Assembly: GCF_003725995.1 (NCBI RefSeq)
Contig: NZ_QIBX01000001.1
Location: forward strand, 186,001 to 250,000
Direction of reading: 5' to 3'
Source: Slackia equolifaciens
GTDB taxonomy: Bacteria > Actinomycetota > Coriobacteriia > Coriobacteriales > Eggerthellaceae
DNA length: 64,000 bases
Part shown: positions 36,205 through 44,879 of the stretch, piece after piece
Numbering within the stretch: position 1 is the first letter of the stretch
Layout of the letters: each line of letters opens with the position of its first letter
Made by a program: the position numbers and the translations under genes
Notes under the pieces: model-generated
Databases searched by the model: none
The model's input: the letters and a program-made list of their open reading frames with translations, nothing else
What the model was told of the DNA's origin: nothing

Positions 36205-37500
36205 TTATTCGGCCTTCTCGCCCGCAGCTTCCATCTTAGCAAGGTTCTTCTTGCCGGCGCGCAGGGTGAGCGCCGCAAACAGCATACCGCCCACGCAGAA
36301 GGCAATCAGGATCATGAAGATGGTGGTGTAGGCGTCGTTGCCCTGCTGGTCCATGATCACGCCGAACCAGGTGTGTAGGAACGCATCGGGGCACAGGCCG
36401 ATGATGGAAATCAGGCCGACGCCGGTGCCGAACAGATGCGGCGGAATGTGGGCCTCAGCAAGCTGGCCGGAGGCGATGCCGTACAGACCGTTGGTGGCAA
36501 ACGAAAGCAGGCACACCAACACAGCGACCACCACGAGGATGGACGGGTTATGCGGCAGAAGGATAAGTGCCGCGAGGCAGACAATAGCGCCGATCATGCC
36601 GCAGAAGATGACCTTGGACGGCGAGCCGACCTTCTTGGAGATCCAGCCGAAAATCGGCGACGAGAACACGGTAATGCCATAGGAACGAACGATACTGATG
36701 ATCGAAACCAACGCGACGGGCGCAGCCAGCACGCCACTCATGAACGGGGTGGAGAACGTAGCACCCACGTTGACAAAGTACACGCAGAACATGGTCAGAG
36801 CGGCAAACCAGACGGCGGGAATCTTCAATGCCTGACCGGCGGCGCGGAAATCGAACATCTTGGCGTCTGCCACGATTTCGCCCTCGAACTTGGGGATGAA
36901 GAAGAACGCCAGCGCGCCGCAAATAAGAATAAGCACACCGGAGATGATGAGCAGCGCAGTCACACCCATCTGCGCAGAGGGAAACGCCGCGACTACAGCG
37001 GCCTGAATCAGGCTCAGCACCAAGCCGATGGCGCCATAGATGCCGTAGGACAGGCCAATCTTCTGGGAATATTCTTCCTCATCGCAAATCATGCGAACGA
37101 GCTTGTAGCGCGTGCCCCACCAAATGAGAATGGAGAACACAGCGTACAGGATGAACACGACCACCAACGTGCCGTAAGAAGGCAGCGTGGCGTAGTAGAA
37201 CGTAAGCAGCGCGACGCCTAGATAGCCAATCCAGGACAGCGTGCGCACACGAATCTTATCGGCGATGACGCCGGAGAAGAAGTAGAACACGACGGCTGCG
37301 ATGCCGTAGATGGACACGAGCGTGTTGAGCTCGGTGTTAGTGCAGCCCAGGGCCTGCATCAGCGGATCGTAGAACACCATCTTCAGATAAATGGGACCGT
37401 AGATGACCGAGGAACCCATACTGACCAGAATCAGCAGCATCCATCGGTGGGGAGCGGAGAGGTCTTTGTAGCTTTTCTCTCCATGAGCGTTACCTGCCAT
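36205..37500 (-). CDS. MFS transporter (oxalate/formate antiporter-like)
   Basis: A 431-residue permease with 12 predicted membrane segments. It begins with a short hydrophilic N-terminus and a first helix LILVSMGSSVIYGPIYLKMV. The general shape and motifs (a long central loop with FEGEIVADAKMFDFR, a C-terminal half with FGWISKKVGSPSKV) suggest the OFA-like group common in Eggerthellaceae; the substrate is unknown. GAAAGGGG precedes the ATG at 37500. It heads the likely operon with esterase and C-S lyase and is divergent from the membrane LuxR regulator, which is the obvious candidate controller. Confidence 0.85.
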   Translation of the reverse strand: MAGNAHGEKSYKDLSAPHRWMLLILVSMGSSVIYGPIYLKMVFYDPLMQALGCTNTELNTLVSIYGIAAVVFYFFSGVIADKIRVRTLSWIGYLGVALLTFYYATLPSYGTLVVVFILYAVFSILIWWGTRYKLVRMICDEEEYSQKIGLSYGIYGAIGLVLSLIQAAVVAAFPSAQMGVTALLIISGVLILICGALAFFFIPKFEGEIVADAKMFDFRAAGQALKIPAVWFAALTMFCVYFVNVGATFSTPFMSGVLAAPVALVSIISIVRSYGITVFSSPIFGWISKKVGSPSKVIFCGMIGAIVCLAALILLPHNPSILVVVAVLVCLLSFATNGLYGIASGQLAEAHIPPHLFGTGVGLISIIGLCPDAFLHTWFGVIMDQQGNDAYTTIFMILIAFCVGGMLFAALTLRAGKKNLAKMEAAGEKAE

Positions 37501-37876
37501 GGGCAGCCCCTTTCTCGAATGCGCCCGACGGTCGTCGCTTAGCACTCCGCGGACGCCCTCATACGCTGTCGGCCGCCCCTCGCGCGCATGCAGTGCCGCA
37601 TATTCGCACGCGCGTGATTCCCTTGGGCGGGACGCGACTGCATCATTGTGCGTGAGGCGGTCATAATGAGGTATCCTTAGCGAGGCATGAATTCGCACAT
37701 AATGAATGCACCATTAGCGACGAATTCGATATCGCATCAAAAAAGTGATTCCACAGAATGGCGATTCCGAGTAAAATAGATAAGTTATCGTCGCGAACGC
37801 GCACCGATGCGAATGCCGATCCGATCACGCACAGGCGTCGTCATCGGAATCTGCCCAGGCGATTGAAGGCGGTAGT
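37501..37876. promoter_or_regulatory. Divergent promoter region between MFS operon and LuxR regulator
   Basis: No gene fits here. The middle is AT-richer than its surroundings and contains two GAATTCG half-palindromes (about 37688 and 37720) and a -10-like TAAAAT at 37772-37777 directed toward the regulator. Operator function is inferred from position only. Confidence 0.35.
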
Positions 37877-39379
37877 ATGAGCACGACTGCACCCAAGAAT
37901 AAAGTCGCTTCGTTTATGCCTTCAGCGCCCATCCGCATCAAGCGCGGCATTGCATCTGTCTACACTTCCCCGTATTTGAGCCTTGCCCTTATTTCCGCCT
38001 GGCACTACAGCCTCTGGTTCGTTCCCAACGCCACAGGCCTGCTTGGCATTACCTCGCTTGACGTCACCTTTGTCTGGCTGCTCACGCTAGGGTTCGCCGG
38101 GTTGTTCATGCTCGTTCTCCCGCTTGGCATAAAACGCATAGACACCGGCGAGCATCTGGGCATCGTGCCCTTGTCGGCGGGTGTTCTCTCGGCTGCCACG
38201 CTTGTGTTCTGTCTCGTGTTTCCGTTCGTGCATGGAGCGCCGTTCTATGTAATGGCAACGGTCATCGCATGCCTGTTCGGCCTTTGTCAGGCGCTGATGT
38301 GGATATTCGGCGGCGCAAGCTGCTCTCGCGCCAAGGCCACGTTTGCCGTGCGCGACGTGGCGCTTACGTTCGCGATTGTCACCGTGGCAGCCATGGCCGC
38401 AAGCATGTTGCTGCCCACCCCTGCCGCCGCCGTGCTCGCGGCCCTCTTTCCCATCGCCTCGGCGATCGCCTACCGCAGCACCATGGCCAGGTCGGGCGGA
38501 TGTCCCGAGCCGGTGCTCCTGCCGCACAAGTCCAGCAAGGCGCTGCGCATGAGCGCCATCGTCATTCTCGTCACAGGCGGCATGATTTCCATGGCCGACA
38601 CCTTCGCCACCTGCATCATCCCCACCGAGCTCACGGGCGTGCTGTTTCATGCGAATATTCTAGCGTGGACGCTTGCCGGCGGCGTAATCATCATCAGCGT
38701 GCTTCTTCTGCTGTACGCCTCGCGCTTCACCGACGGCGAGCCCTATTCGCTCGTCCCCTTCCTTATGGCGCTTTCCATTGTGGCGCTGGCCCTGGTCATC
38801 AAGAGCGGCGCGCTTGCCGTGGCGGCCTTTGCCCTGGGCATGGGCATCTGCGTGACCATGGAAATCCTGATGCTTACGTTTTTCGGCGCCCTTGCCACAA
38901 GAGGCTACATGGCTCCGGCCATCGCCTTTGGCGTATCGGAAGGAGTTATGCGGCTGGGCAGCGTCATCGGCAACGCATCTGCGGTGTTTCTTGAGCAGAA
39001 CAACCTGGTAAACAGCAGCCTGACCACCGACACCTGCCTTTTAGGGGCATGCATTATCGGATTCCTCATCATCGCCGCCACCCGCCAGCAGCACGCCATC
39101 ACCGAGCTCGCCAGCGCTCCCCTCTCCGTCGACGAGGTTGATACCGTGTGCGAGGACGCAGCGGCGGAATTCGGCCTTTCGCCGCGCGAGACGGAGGTGC
39201 TCAAGCTCCTGGCGCGCAATCATAGCATCGACTCGATTGCGAAGCGGTTCGTCATATCGCCTTACACGGTGCAAACGCACATCCAGCACATCTATCGCAA
39301 ATTGCACGTGCACCGCCGTGGCGAGCTGCTGGATTATATTAATCTGCGTCGCGACGCCATCCGGGAGCGTAAAAACTGA
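37877..39379 (+). CDS. LuxR-type regulator with N-terminal multi-helix membrane domain
   Basis: A 500-residue membrane-bound transcription factor. The first ~400 residues contain about 12 hydrophobic segments resembling a transporter-like sensor; the C-terminus (about 435-490) is a LuxR helix-turn-helix beginning LSPRETEVLKLLARNHSIDS and containing SPYTVQTHIQHIYRKL. Such fused regulators are abundant in Eggerthellaceae and are typically adjacent to the catabolic or transport genes they control. No response-regulator receiver domain is present, so sensing is presumably by the membrane part. GAAGGCGG precedes the ATG by four bases. It is divergent from the MFS-esterase-lyase genes. Confidence 0.9.
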   Translation: MSTTAPKNKVASFMPSAPIRIKRGIASVYTSPYLSLALISAWHYSLWFVPNATGLLGITSLDVTFVWLLTLGFAGLFMLVLPLGIKRIDTGEHLGIVPLSAGVLSAATLVFCLVFPFVHGAPFYVMATVIACLFGLCQALMWIFGGASCSRAKATFAVRDVALTFAIVTVAAMAASMLLPTPAAAVLAALFPIASAIAYRSTMARSGGCPEPVLLPHKSSKALRMSAIVILVTGGMISMADTFATCIIPTELTGVLFHANILAWTLAGGVIIISVLLLLYASRFTDGEPYSLVPFLMALSIVALALVIKSGALAVAAFALGMGICVTMEILMLTFFGALATRGYMAPAIAFGVSEGVMRLGSVIGNASAVFLEQNNLVNSSLTTDTCLLGACIIGFLIIAATRQQHAITELASAPLSVDEVDTVCEDAAAEFGLSPRETEVLKLLARNHSIDSIAKRFVISPYTVQTHIQHIYRKLHVHRRGELLDYINLRRDAIRERKN

Positions 39380-39442
39380 GTTCCGGTCATTCGGCCATCC
39401 GGGAGCGTAAAAACTAAGCCCCCAAGTGAGCGCTGCTTCACG

Positions 39443-39479
39443 GCAACAAAAAACGCGCCCGAGCAACCCTCGGACGCGT
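39443..39479 (-). terminator. Terminator between LuxR and FKBP genes
   Basis: ACGCG-C-CCGAG, loop CAACC, CTCGG-A-CGCGT (39453-39479); on the minus strand TTTTTTGTTG follows, so it mainly ends the FKBP transcript. Confidence 0.85.
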
Positions 39480-39544
39480 CGTGATTCGTTCGGCGGCAAC
39501 CGCCTTGCTCTCATTGTTTGGCGGAAGCGTTTGGCGAAAGCGGA

Positions 39545-39970
39545 CTAGCCCTCGACCTCCACCAGCTCGATCTCGAACGTAAGATCCTTGCCAGCGAGCT
39601 CATGATTCATATCGAACGTAGCGTACTCAGAATCAACCTCGACAACTTTCGCCGGGAAGGGGCCCATCGGGCCATTGAAGTACACGGTCTGGCCCACAGG
39701 CAGCTGATCGGCGTTGGGAATGTTCGCCACGGGAACGCGCTGGACGGCCTGCGGGTTGTACTCGCCATACGCCTGGGCGGCGGGGATTTTCACAGTCTTC
39801 TTCTCGCCAAGGACCATATCCTTAACCGCAGCGTCAAAACCAGGAATCATCTGGCCGGCCATGCACGTGAACTCGATAGGCTCGCCGCGATCGTAGCTGC
39901 AGTCGAACTGAGTGCCGTCGTCAAGCGTACCGCGATAATGCGCCTTGACCTTCTTACCTTCGTTGCTCAT
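39545..39970 (-). CDS. FKBP-type peptidyl-prolyl isomerase (SlyD-like)
   Basis: A 141-residue cis-trans prolyl isomerase and chaperone. The FKBP core VKAHYRGTLDDGTQFDCSYDR is at the start, followed by PIEFTCMAGQMIPGFDAAVK, an inserted flap with the QRVPVANI segment, and a final DMNHELAGKDLTFEIELVEV that is characteristic of SlyD-type proteins (NHxLAGKxLxFxI). There is no His-rich metal tail. AAAGGA seven bases before the ATG supports the start. It is monocistronic. Confidence 0.93.
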   Translation of the reverse strand: MSNEGKKVKAHYRGTLDDGTQFDCSYDRGEPIEFTCMAGQMIPGFDAAVKDMVLGEKKTVKIPAAQAYGEYNPQAVQRVPVANIPNADQLPVGQTVYFNGPMGPFPAKVVEVDSEYATFDMNHELAGKDLTFEIELVEVEG

Positions 39971-40077
39971 GAAGGAATCCTTTCAAAGAGATTTTACGGT
40001 CGCACCACTATACCCGACTCAAGCCCTCATGGGCACCCACGGCAGGCCAACCTGACATTTTCCGTAAGATTCACCCC

Positions 40078-40175
40078 TGGAAGAACGGACTACCGCGGTA
40101 CCGCAATCGTCTTTCTGCCCATGGGACGAAACGATGCCCCCAGAAGGATGGAACCACTGCGGTGGCGCAACGGGC
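40078..40175. repeat. Degenerate direct repeat in the FKBP-thioesterase gap
   Basis: GGACTACCGCGGTACCGCAA (about 40087-40106) resembles GGAACCACTGCGGTGGCGCAA-type sequence about 63 bp further on (40149-40169). No gene is evident between 39971 and 40372. Confidence 0.35.
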
Positions 40176-40328
40176 GACGAACACAACCCCGATCCCATCG
40201 CCTAACCATGCGAGCGCAAGGCTACCACGCTCGAACGAACCCACAGCCTTTGCCGAGCGCGCAGCTCGCAAAGGGCGGGCCAAGAAGTTGATTAGCTCGA
40301 GGGAGGGGCGCGTAGCAAGCCGCGCGAT

Positions 40329-40376
40329 CCAAAAGAGCGCCTAGTTCAAAAGACGCCTAGGCTAAAAGGCACCTAG
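40329..40376 (-). repeat. Three tandem CTAGGCG units at the thioesterase 3' end
   Basis: On the minus strand CTAGGTGCCTTTTA, CTAGGCGTCTTTTG and CTAGGCGCTCTTTTGG follow each other at 16-17 bp. The first contains the thioesterase stop codon TAG. Confidence 0.55.
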
Positions 40377-40861
40377 TCCACCTCGATAAACTTCGGCGGA
40401 AGCGGGTCAGAGCCCGTTGCCTCCACCGCCGCCGAAATAGGCTGGATGGTGGGAGACGCAAACAGCTTGGAGGTCGCATGCGCCAAGAGCCTCCCCGATT
40501 CGTCGCGCACCTCGGCCTCGGTAAGACTGATAGTGCGTCCGTGTTTGATGACGCGGCCCTCGCACACCACTGTGCCGGCCTTCGTCGAGCGCAGATCGCT
40601 TACCGTAAGATCGATGGTGGTATAGCCCATGCCTTCCTCCACGCTGCAGTACAGCGCCCAGTAGGTCACATTGTCCAGCAGCGCTGCATAGGCACCGCCA
40701 TGGATGCCGCCGAATGCGTTCAGCAAATTGCCTACGGGCATCACCGAGCGCGCGTACCCATCACGCATCTCCTCCATGCGAATGCCCATATGATTGAGAA
40801 ACGGGCTCTTGTTCGCCATTTCGATAACCCGCTCCACGTGCTCGGGATTTACCTTCTTCAT
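40373..40861 (-). CDS. PaaI-family hotdog thioesterase
   Basis: A 162-residue hotdog-fold acyl-CoA thioesterase. The family motif FGGIHGGAYAALLDNVTYWAL is at about 50-70, with a second strand TTIDLTVSDLRSTKAGTVV. Length is slightly above the usual 140 because of a short C-terminal tail. The substrate acyl-CoA is not predictable. The start at 40861 is chosen for AGGAAAGG seven bases upstream rather than the earlier ATG at 40894. It is alone, with a 537-bp gene-free region on its 5' side. Confidence 0.87.
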   Translation of the reverse strand: MKKVNPEHVERVIEMANKSPFLNHMGIRMEEMRDGYARSVMPVGNLLNAFGGIHGGAYAALLDNVTYWALYCSVEEGMGYTTIDLTVSDLRSTKAGTVVCEGRVIKHGRTISLTEAEVRDESGRLLAHATSKLFASPTIQPISAAVEATGSDPLPPKFIEVD

Positions 40862-41043
40862 CGACGCACCTTTCCTCATGACACTGCGCTTCATTGTCGC
40901 ATCTTAGAGTATCTCAGGCATGCATAACGCAGAACGCAAGCACAATCTGCCGCGAACCGTCAAACTCGCATCGAATGGAATGCGAGCTTGGTCGCGAGCC
41001 AGCTTCGCCGGGGAATCGGCTTTGGCTGGGAATCAGACGACAA

Positions 41044-41181
41044 CCCCCGCATTGACTGGACATTCTCGTCTGCTTGGCTTTCCCTGTTGTCGCCACCGCC
41101 CCATTCCGTCCAGGGAACGAAACCTAGGGGTTGACGGAACTATAGGAACACCCCCCCCGCATTGACTGAACATCCCGCCTG
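41044..41181. repeat. Pair of ~25-bp direct repeats
   Basis: CCCCCGCATTGACTGGACAT (from 41045) recurs as CCCCCGCATTGACTGAACAT (from 41155), both continuing with a CGYCTG-like end. Spacing is 111 bp. They lie in the gene-free gap 40862-41398, which otherwise holds only a -10-like TATAAT at 41348-41353 before the lipoprotein gene. Confidence 0.55.
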
Positions 41182-41398
41182 AAAGAGCGCATAGCTAATC
41201 TCCAGCCGACCCTCCCCAATGCCACCGCTCTGTAATTGCCTCAGCCTGGAAGGGCTACCTGCCACCATCCTTTCACGGAATGCAGCCCGCTCGCCACATG
41301 CAAAAACCACCGCTTGGGCGCCGGACTCGCAACAGGCACCTCAACGGTATAATGAGGTCGCGCGCGGCAAGGGGTCCGCGCCGACGAAAGGGGATGCA

Positions 41399-41968
41399 AT
41401 GTCCAAGACAAAGAAAATCCTTGTTGCCCTGATTGCGGCACTAACGCTGACCGCGGGACTCTCGCTTGTCGCCTGCTCTTCGGGAGAGGCGCCCGAGGAT
41501 GCCATCCGAGCCGACCTTGCTGCGCAGTTCGACCCCATCAAGAACCACGACCAAGAGGTTATGGACGAACTCACTGCTAGCGTCGAGAGCGCCGGGCTCG
41601 ATGAATATGGCGTCTCCAACAGCGATTTCGTCGCCTCGCTGCTTGATGGCTTCGATTATACGGTTGACTCGATAAGCGTCGCCGAGGATGGTAATACCGC
41701 CACCGCCGCCGTAACCATGACCTGCAAGACGTTTACCGACGCCACGGCACGCGCCGAGGAGCTTTCCGCCGAATTCGGAGAAAGCGACGAAGTCCTGGAT
41801 ATGTCCACGGAAGAAATCAATGCGAAAATCGGTGAAATCATGATGCAAGCCATTAACGAGACCGAGCCCAAAGCAACGTCGTGCGAGTTCGGCTATACGC
41901 TCGTGGACGGCACCTGGACGATCGATTCCAGCGCCGAAAGCGAGATCTACAACGCGTTCTTCGCATAA
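41399..41968 (+). CDS. Predicted lipoprotein of unknown function
   Basis: A 189-residue secreted protein. The signal peptide ends at a lipobox SLVACSSG, giving a lipid-anchored Cys. The mature domain has the look of a compact alpha/beta ligand-binding lipoprotein (DAIRADLAAQFDPIKNHD, then a TVDSISVAEDGNTATAAVTMT strand pair), but no family can be named with certainty. GAAAGGGG lies five bases before the ATG at 41399. A TATAAT box sits about 45 bp upstream and a strong terminator follows. Confidence 0.8.
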   Translation: MSKTKKILVALIAALTLTAGLSLVACSSGEAPEDAIRADLAAQFDPIKNHDQEVMDELTASVESAGLDEYGVSNSDFVASLLDGFDYTVDSISVAEDGNTATAAVTMTCKTFTDATARAEELSAEFGESDEVLDMSTEEINAKIGEIMMQAINETEPKATSCEFGYTLVDGTWTIDSSAESEIYNAFFA

Positions 41969-42051
41969 GAGTCCGCTTGAAGCTCGCCACAGTTCGTAAG
42001 CAAGGAGGCCGATGCAAAAGCCCCTTCGATTGAACAATGTAGCAGAATTCC

Positions 42052-42095
42052 TGCAAAACAACGCCCCGAGCAGCTGTTCGGGGCGTTGTTTTGCA
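42052..42095. terminator. Very strong bidirectional terminator
   Basis: Perfect 18-bp stem TGCAAAACAACGCCCCGA (42052-42069) and TCGGGGCGTTGTTTTGCA (42078-42095), loop GCAGCTGT. The arms themselves supply AAAA and TTTT tracts on either strand. Confidence 0.9.
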
Positions 42096-42153
42096 TATGT
42101 ATGAAGCTTTTGAGGCTTCTGCTGCAGCCCCCTTTGTGGCCCATTCGTCCTCT

Positions 42154-42452
42154 CTGGCAGTTATCTCAAGTATGTAACCCAAATCGCTGCAGTCGATCAG
42201 CAATCAGGTCAGTTTTCTTGAGTATGTAATCCATCGCTGGTTATTTTTGGCAGCACACCTGTCCTCGCCGCCAAATAACTGGCGTCAAAAAGCGCAATCG
42301 AAGCCTAAAAACGCCTTATAAGCAGCTCGATAGCGAAAAAACGACCAGCCAATCGTCCTAAAATTCTGGCCGATGGATTACATACTCAAGAAAACTGGCA
42401 GAATGGCCTGATTTGCACGCTTAAATGGATTACATACTCAAGAAAACTGTCA
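42154..42452. mobile_element. Miniature element B with double terminal repeats
   Basis: About 299 bp, starting TGGCAGTT and ending AACTGTCA. The core TTCTTGAGTATGTAATCCAT occurs at 42215-42234, with a diverged copy at 42161-42180, and twice inverted at 42373-42392 and 42425-42444. Tandem spacing is 52-54 bp on both sides. The interior (42241-42370) has no credible gene. Its sequence differs entirely from element A at 1765-2017, but the design is the same. No clear target duplication was seen. Confidence 0.6.
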
Positions 42453-42466
42453 AAATCACCGAGCGG

Positions 42467-42760
42467 CTTCCGACGCTGCCATCCGATGTGTGACTGCCGC
42501 GTTTCTGGAGCCGCTATCCAACGCATGATGGAAGCATCCCGAATGCTGGTGCACCTAAATCCGCCTCCCAAGGCGCGCTTCCGGAACCGTTATTCAACGC
42601 GTGATTACCGTATACGTTTCCGGAAACATTACCCAACGCGCGATATTGCATTCCCGAGCCCTTCATCCAAGATGTGGATTGACCCGCTTCCGGCATCGTC
42701 AACCAACGTACGCGAACGAGGGACGCTCGGGCGCAACGTTTACACGTCAGATTGCGCTTC
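42467..42760. repeat. Array of degenerate ~33-42 bp units
   Basis: A motif near TTCCGGAACCGTTATCCAAC followed by GCGTGAT recurs roughly every 33-42 bp, best at 42503, 42579, 42618, 42651 and 42688, with weaker copies at 42468, 42537 and 42725. No intact gene is visible. On the minus strand several units read HALxxGSxN-like peptides in different frames, so this may be a decayed repeat-protein fragment. Confidence 0.45.
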
Positions 42761-42789
42761 ATAGCCCTCGCGCTGCCGCCCGTCGCGTG

Positions 42790-44142
42790 TCACGGATGCT
42801 GAGTGACAAGCAGCATGATTGTGCCTACAACAACCACGGAGGCAAGCGACGCCAATGCCGTAACGACCCCTATCACCACCCCGCGCCCGCCTTGCACATA
42901 TCGAACGGCGGGCACAAGCCGAGCGATTAGGCGTTTATCCAACAGGGCGAATGCAAACCCGCACATCATAATCATGATGCCAACGTATTCGACCACGTTG
43001 TACCACGCCGGATACGATGCCGCCTCGCCCGTAGGATGAACGATTGTCTGGTCAACGCCAACAATTCCCATGGAAATCAACATGGCTACCAGGCATGCAT
43101 CCCATAGGACGCCAACCCATACGGGAACCGAATCAAGCCTCAACCGACGGTTTGCCATACGGTTGAGATGCGCCGAATGCCGCTTCGTCTGATCGAACCC
43201 CGACTCAGTCGTCTGAACGGGTGGAGCAATCGGCTGGCGCGTCGCTTTTGCAGCAGCAGGCTCAAACTTACGCCGAGCTTCTTGGACTTGCGCGTCTTGA
43301 TTGGATACGAAGGCTTTTGCCTGATCGGCTAAGACCGTCGCAGCAAGAAATGCCTGCTTAAGCGCACGAACGCTCGCATAACGGTCATCGGGGTCAAACG
43401 CGGTCGCACGCAGCATGACCTCACGCACGGACTCAGGAATTCGCGAATCAGAGAACCCCTCTTCTCGCACATGGGCATCGGGCGTCTTTTCAACCAGGCA
43501 AAAATATAGCAGCATGCCAAGAGCGTACACGTCGCTTCGCACATCGGTCTGACGATAGCCGAACTGCTCGGGAGGCGCATACGCGCGCGTGCCGAAGCGC
43601 ACGGTGTCGGCATCGGCATCCTCATGAAAAGCGCGGGCGATGCCAAAATCGATAATCGTCAGACTATCGTGCGAAAGAATAATGTTTCCCGGCTTGAGGT
43701 CGCGGTGGATGATGGGCGGATCAAAGCCTTCGTGCAGCTCAATGACGGCATCGCAGAGGCGGCAGAACACATCGATGGCAAGCGGCAACGAAGGATCGCA
43801 TCGATACACTACGTCGGCGAGCGTTTCGCCGCGCACATACTCCATAACCACCACCAACGCATCATCGGCGTCGTAGCAATCAATTACACGAGGAATGTGC
43901 CGGAACCTACGCCCTTCGCGCTGCGCCTCGAAAATCCGCCGATATGCCGAACCCAAGCCCGCATCGCGCTTGATGTACTTGCGAACATAAGGACCCTGCT
44001 CGGACCCGTTCGCGCCCACGAAAAACACCTTCTGGGTGGTTTCAAATTGAGACTCTTTCAGCACAGAATCAACGCGGTAGCATTCATCGCGCTTAAGCGA
44101 GTTCAGATGTTCTGCCAGTTCGTCAATTTCCATAGATGGCAT
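42790..44142 (-). CDS. Membrane-anchored Ser/Thr protein kinase
   Basis: A Hanks-type kinase of about 450 residues. Seen are the ATP-anchoring Lys55 region (YVRKYIKR), HRDLKPGN (146-153), DFG (165-167) and an APPE variant (189-192). The Gly-rich loop is poorly conserved. After a linker come about three to four hydrophobic segments near the C-terminus; no PASTA or other extracellular sensor follows. It is the last of five same-strand genes with an HTH protein, a DUF5067 lipoprotein, a DUF4190 protein and an ankyrin protein. The start is uncertain: ATG at 44142 or 44133, neither with a good ribosome site. Confidence 0.88.
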   Translation of the reverse strand: MPSMEIDELAEHLNSLKRDECYRVDSVLKESQFETTQKVFFVGANGSEQGPYVRKYIKRDAGLGSAYRRIFEAQREGRRFRHIPRVIDCYDADDALVVVMEYVRGETLADVVYRCDPSLPLAIDVFCRLCDAVIELHEGFDPPIIHRDLKPGNIILSHDSLTIIDFGIARAFHEDADADTVRFGTRAYAPPEQFGYRQTDVRSDVYALGMLLYFCLVEKTPDAHVREEGFSDSRIPESVREVMLRATAFDPDDRYASVRALKQAFLAATVLADQAKAFVSNQDAQVQEARRKFEPAAAKATRQPIAPPVQTTESGFDQTKRHSAHLNRMANRRLRLDSVPVWVGVLWDACLVAMLISMGIVGVDQTIVHPTGEAASYPAWYNVVEYVGIMIMMCGFAFALLDKRLIARLVPAVRYVQGGRGVVIGVVTALASLASVVVVGTIMLLVTQHP

Positions 44143-44343
44143 AGTACCAAACCAGGAAGGACTTCGTTTATTCGGAGGCACGCGGGAAGACCCTTTTTAC
44201 AACCACGCGGCATGCAGGAACATGATCGCCCTCACATTCGCAGCACAGACGGAACGGAAGCGCTCTTCCATGCTGTCCTGGCGCAAAGCCAAGCAAGGCG
44301 ACCATGACAACCCCTCTTTTCTTAACAACCATCCCAACGGTTT

Positions 44344-44808
44344 CTAGCAGATAGTTTCCTCGTTGAAACGATACAGCTCTTCATCGGTACGCTGCAGGGA
44401 GTAACCGCGGTCAAGGCAGAAAATGATGATGGCATCGCGACGATTCTTGCAGTAAAGCTCATTGACGCCAGCTGCCTGCAGCATGCGATTTGCCTCTTTG
44501 AGCGTGCAGCGCATGGCGAAAGCAATCTGCAGCACCTTGTTACGCTTGGGATGGCGCTGCCCCATGAATATTTGATAGCCGAACGTTTCGTTGAGGCCGG
44601 CGGCTCGCACTACATCGGCCCGCTCCAAACCTTTCTCATCAAGCAGCTGCTGCAAGTATGCCGAAAGCGAGCGCTGCGTGATATTGCGCGCATCGGCGAA
44701 CGACGCCGGATCGGGCGCATCCAGCAATTCTGCGAGCAACTCCTCTGTCAACGGCTCCTTCACGCGGCGCTTCCTTCGCTTTCGCTTTCCTTCACCTGTT
44801 TTCATCAT
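44344..44808 (-). CDS. Helix-turn-helix protein next to the kinase
   Basis: A 154-residue predicted DNA-binding protein. A Lys/Arg-rich N-terminus (GKRKRRKRRVKEP) precedes a lambda-repressor-like fold: LLDEKGLERADVVRAAGLN then QIFMGQRHPKRNKVLQIAFAM, where the recognition helix would lie. The C-terminal part (NRMLQAAGVNELYCKNRRDA) is shared by a group of HTH proteins found beside kinases in Coriobacteriia as far as I recall (low certainty). Two adjacent ATGs at 44808/44805 are possible; no strong ribosome site is visible. Confidence 0.72.
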   Translation of the reverse strand: MMKTGEGKRKRRKRRVKEPLTEELLAELLDAPDPASFADARNITQRSLSAYLQQLLDEKGLERADVVRAAGLNETFGYQIFMGQRHPKRNKVLQIAFAMRCTLKEANRMLQAAGVNELYCKNRRDAIIIFCLDRGYSLQRTDEELYRFNEETIC

Positions 44809-44879
44809 TGTACAAAGGCATGCATGAGAAGGAAGTCCCAGAAACGGGACTTCCTGCATACAGTTTAGATAATTCCATG

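Noticed and set aside
42467-42760. CRISPR array
   Set aside because: Units diverge in most positions, spacing varies by 9 bp, and no cas genes are near.
42486-42764. 92-codon ORF in the degenerate array
   Set aside because: Repeats change frame relative to this ORF and no ribosome site is present.
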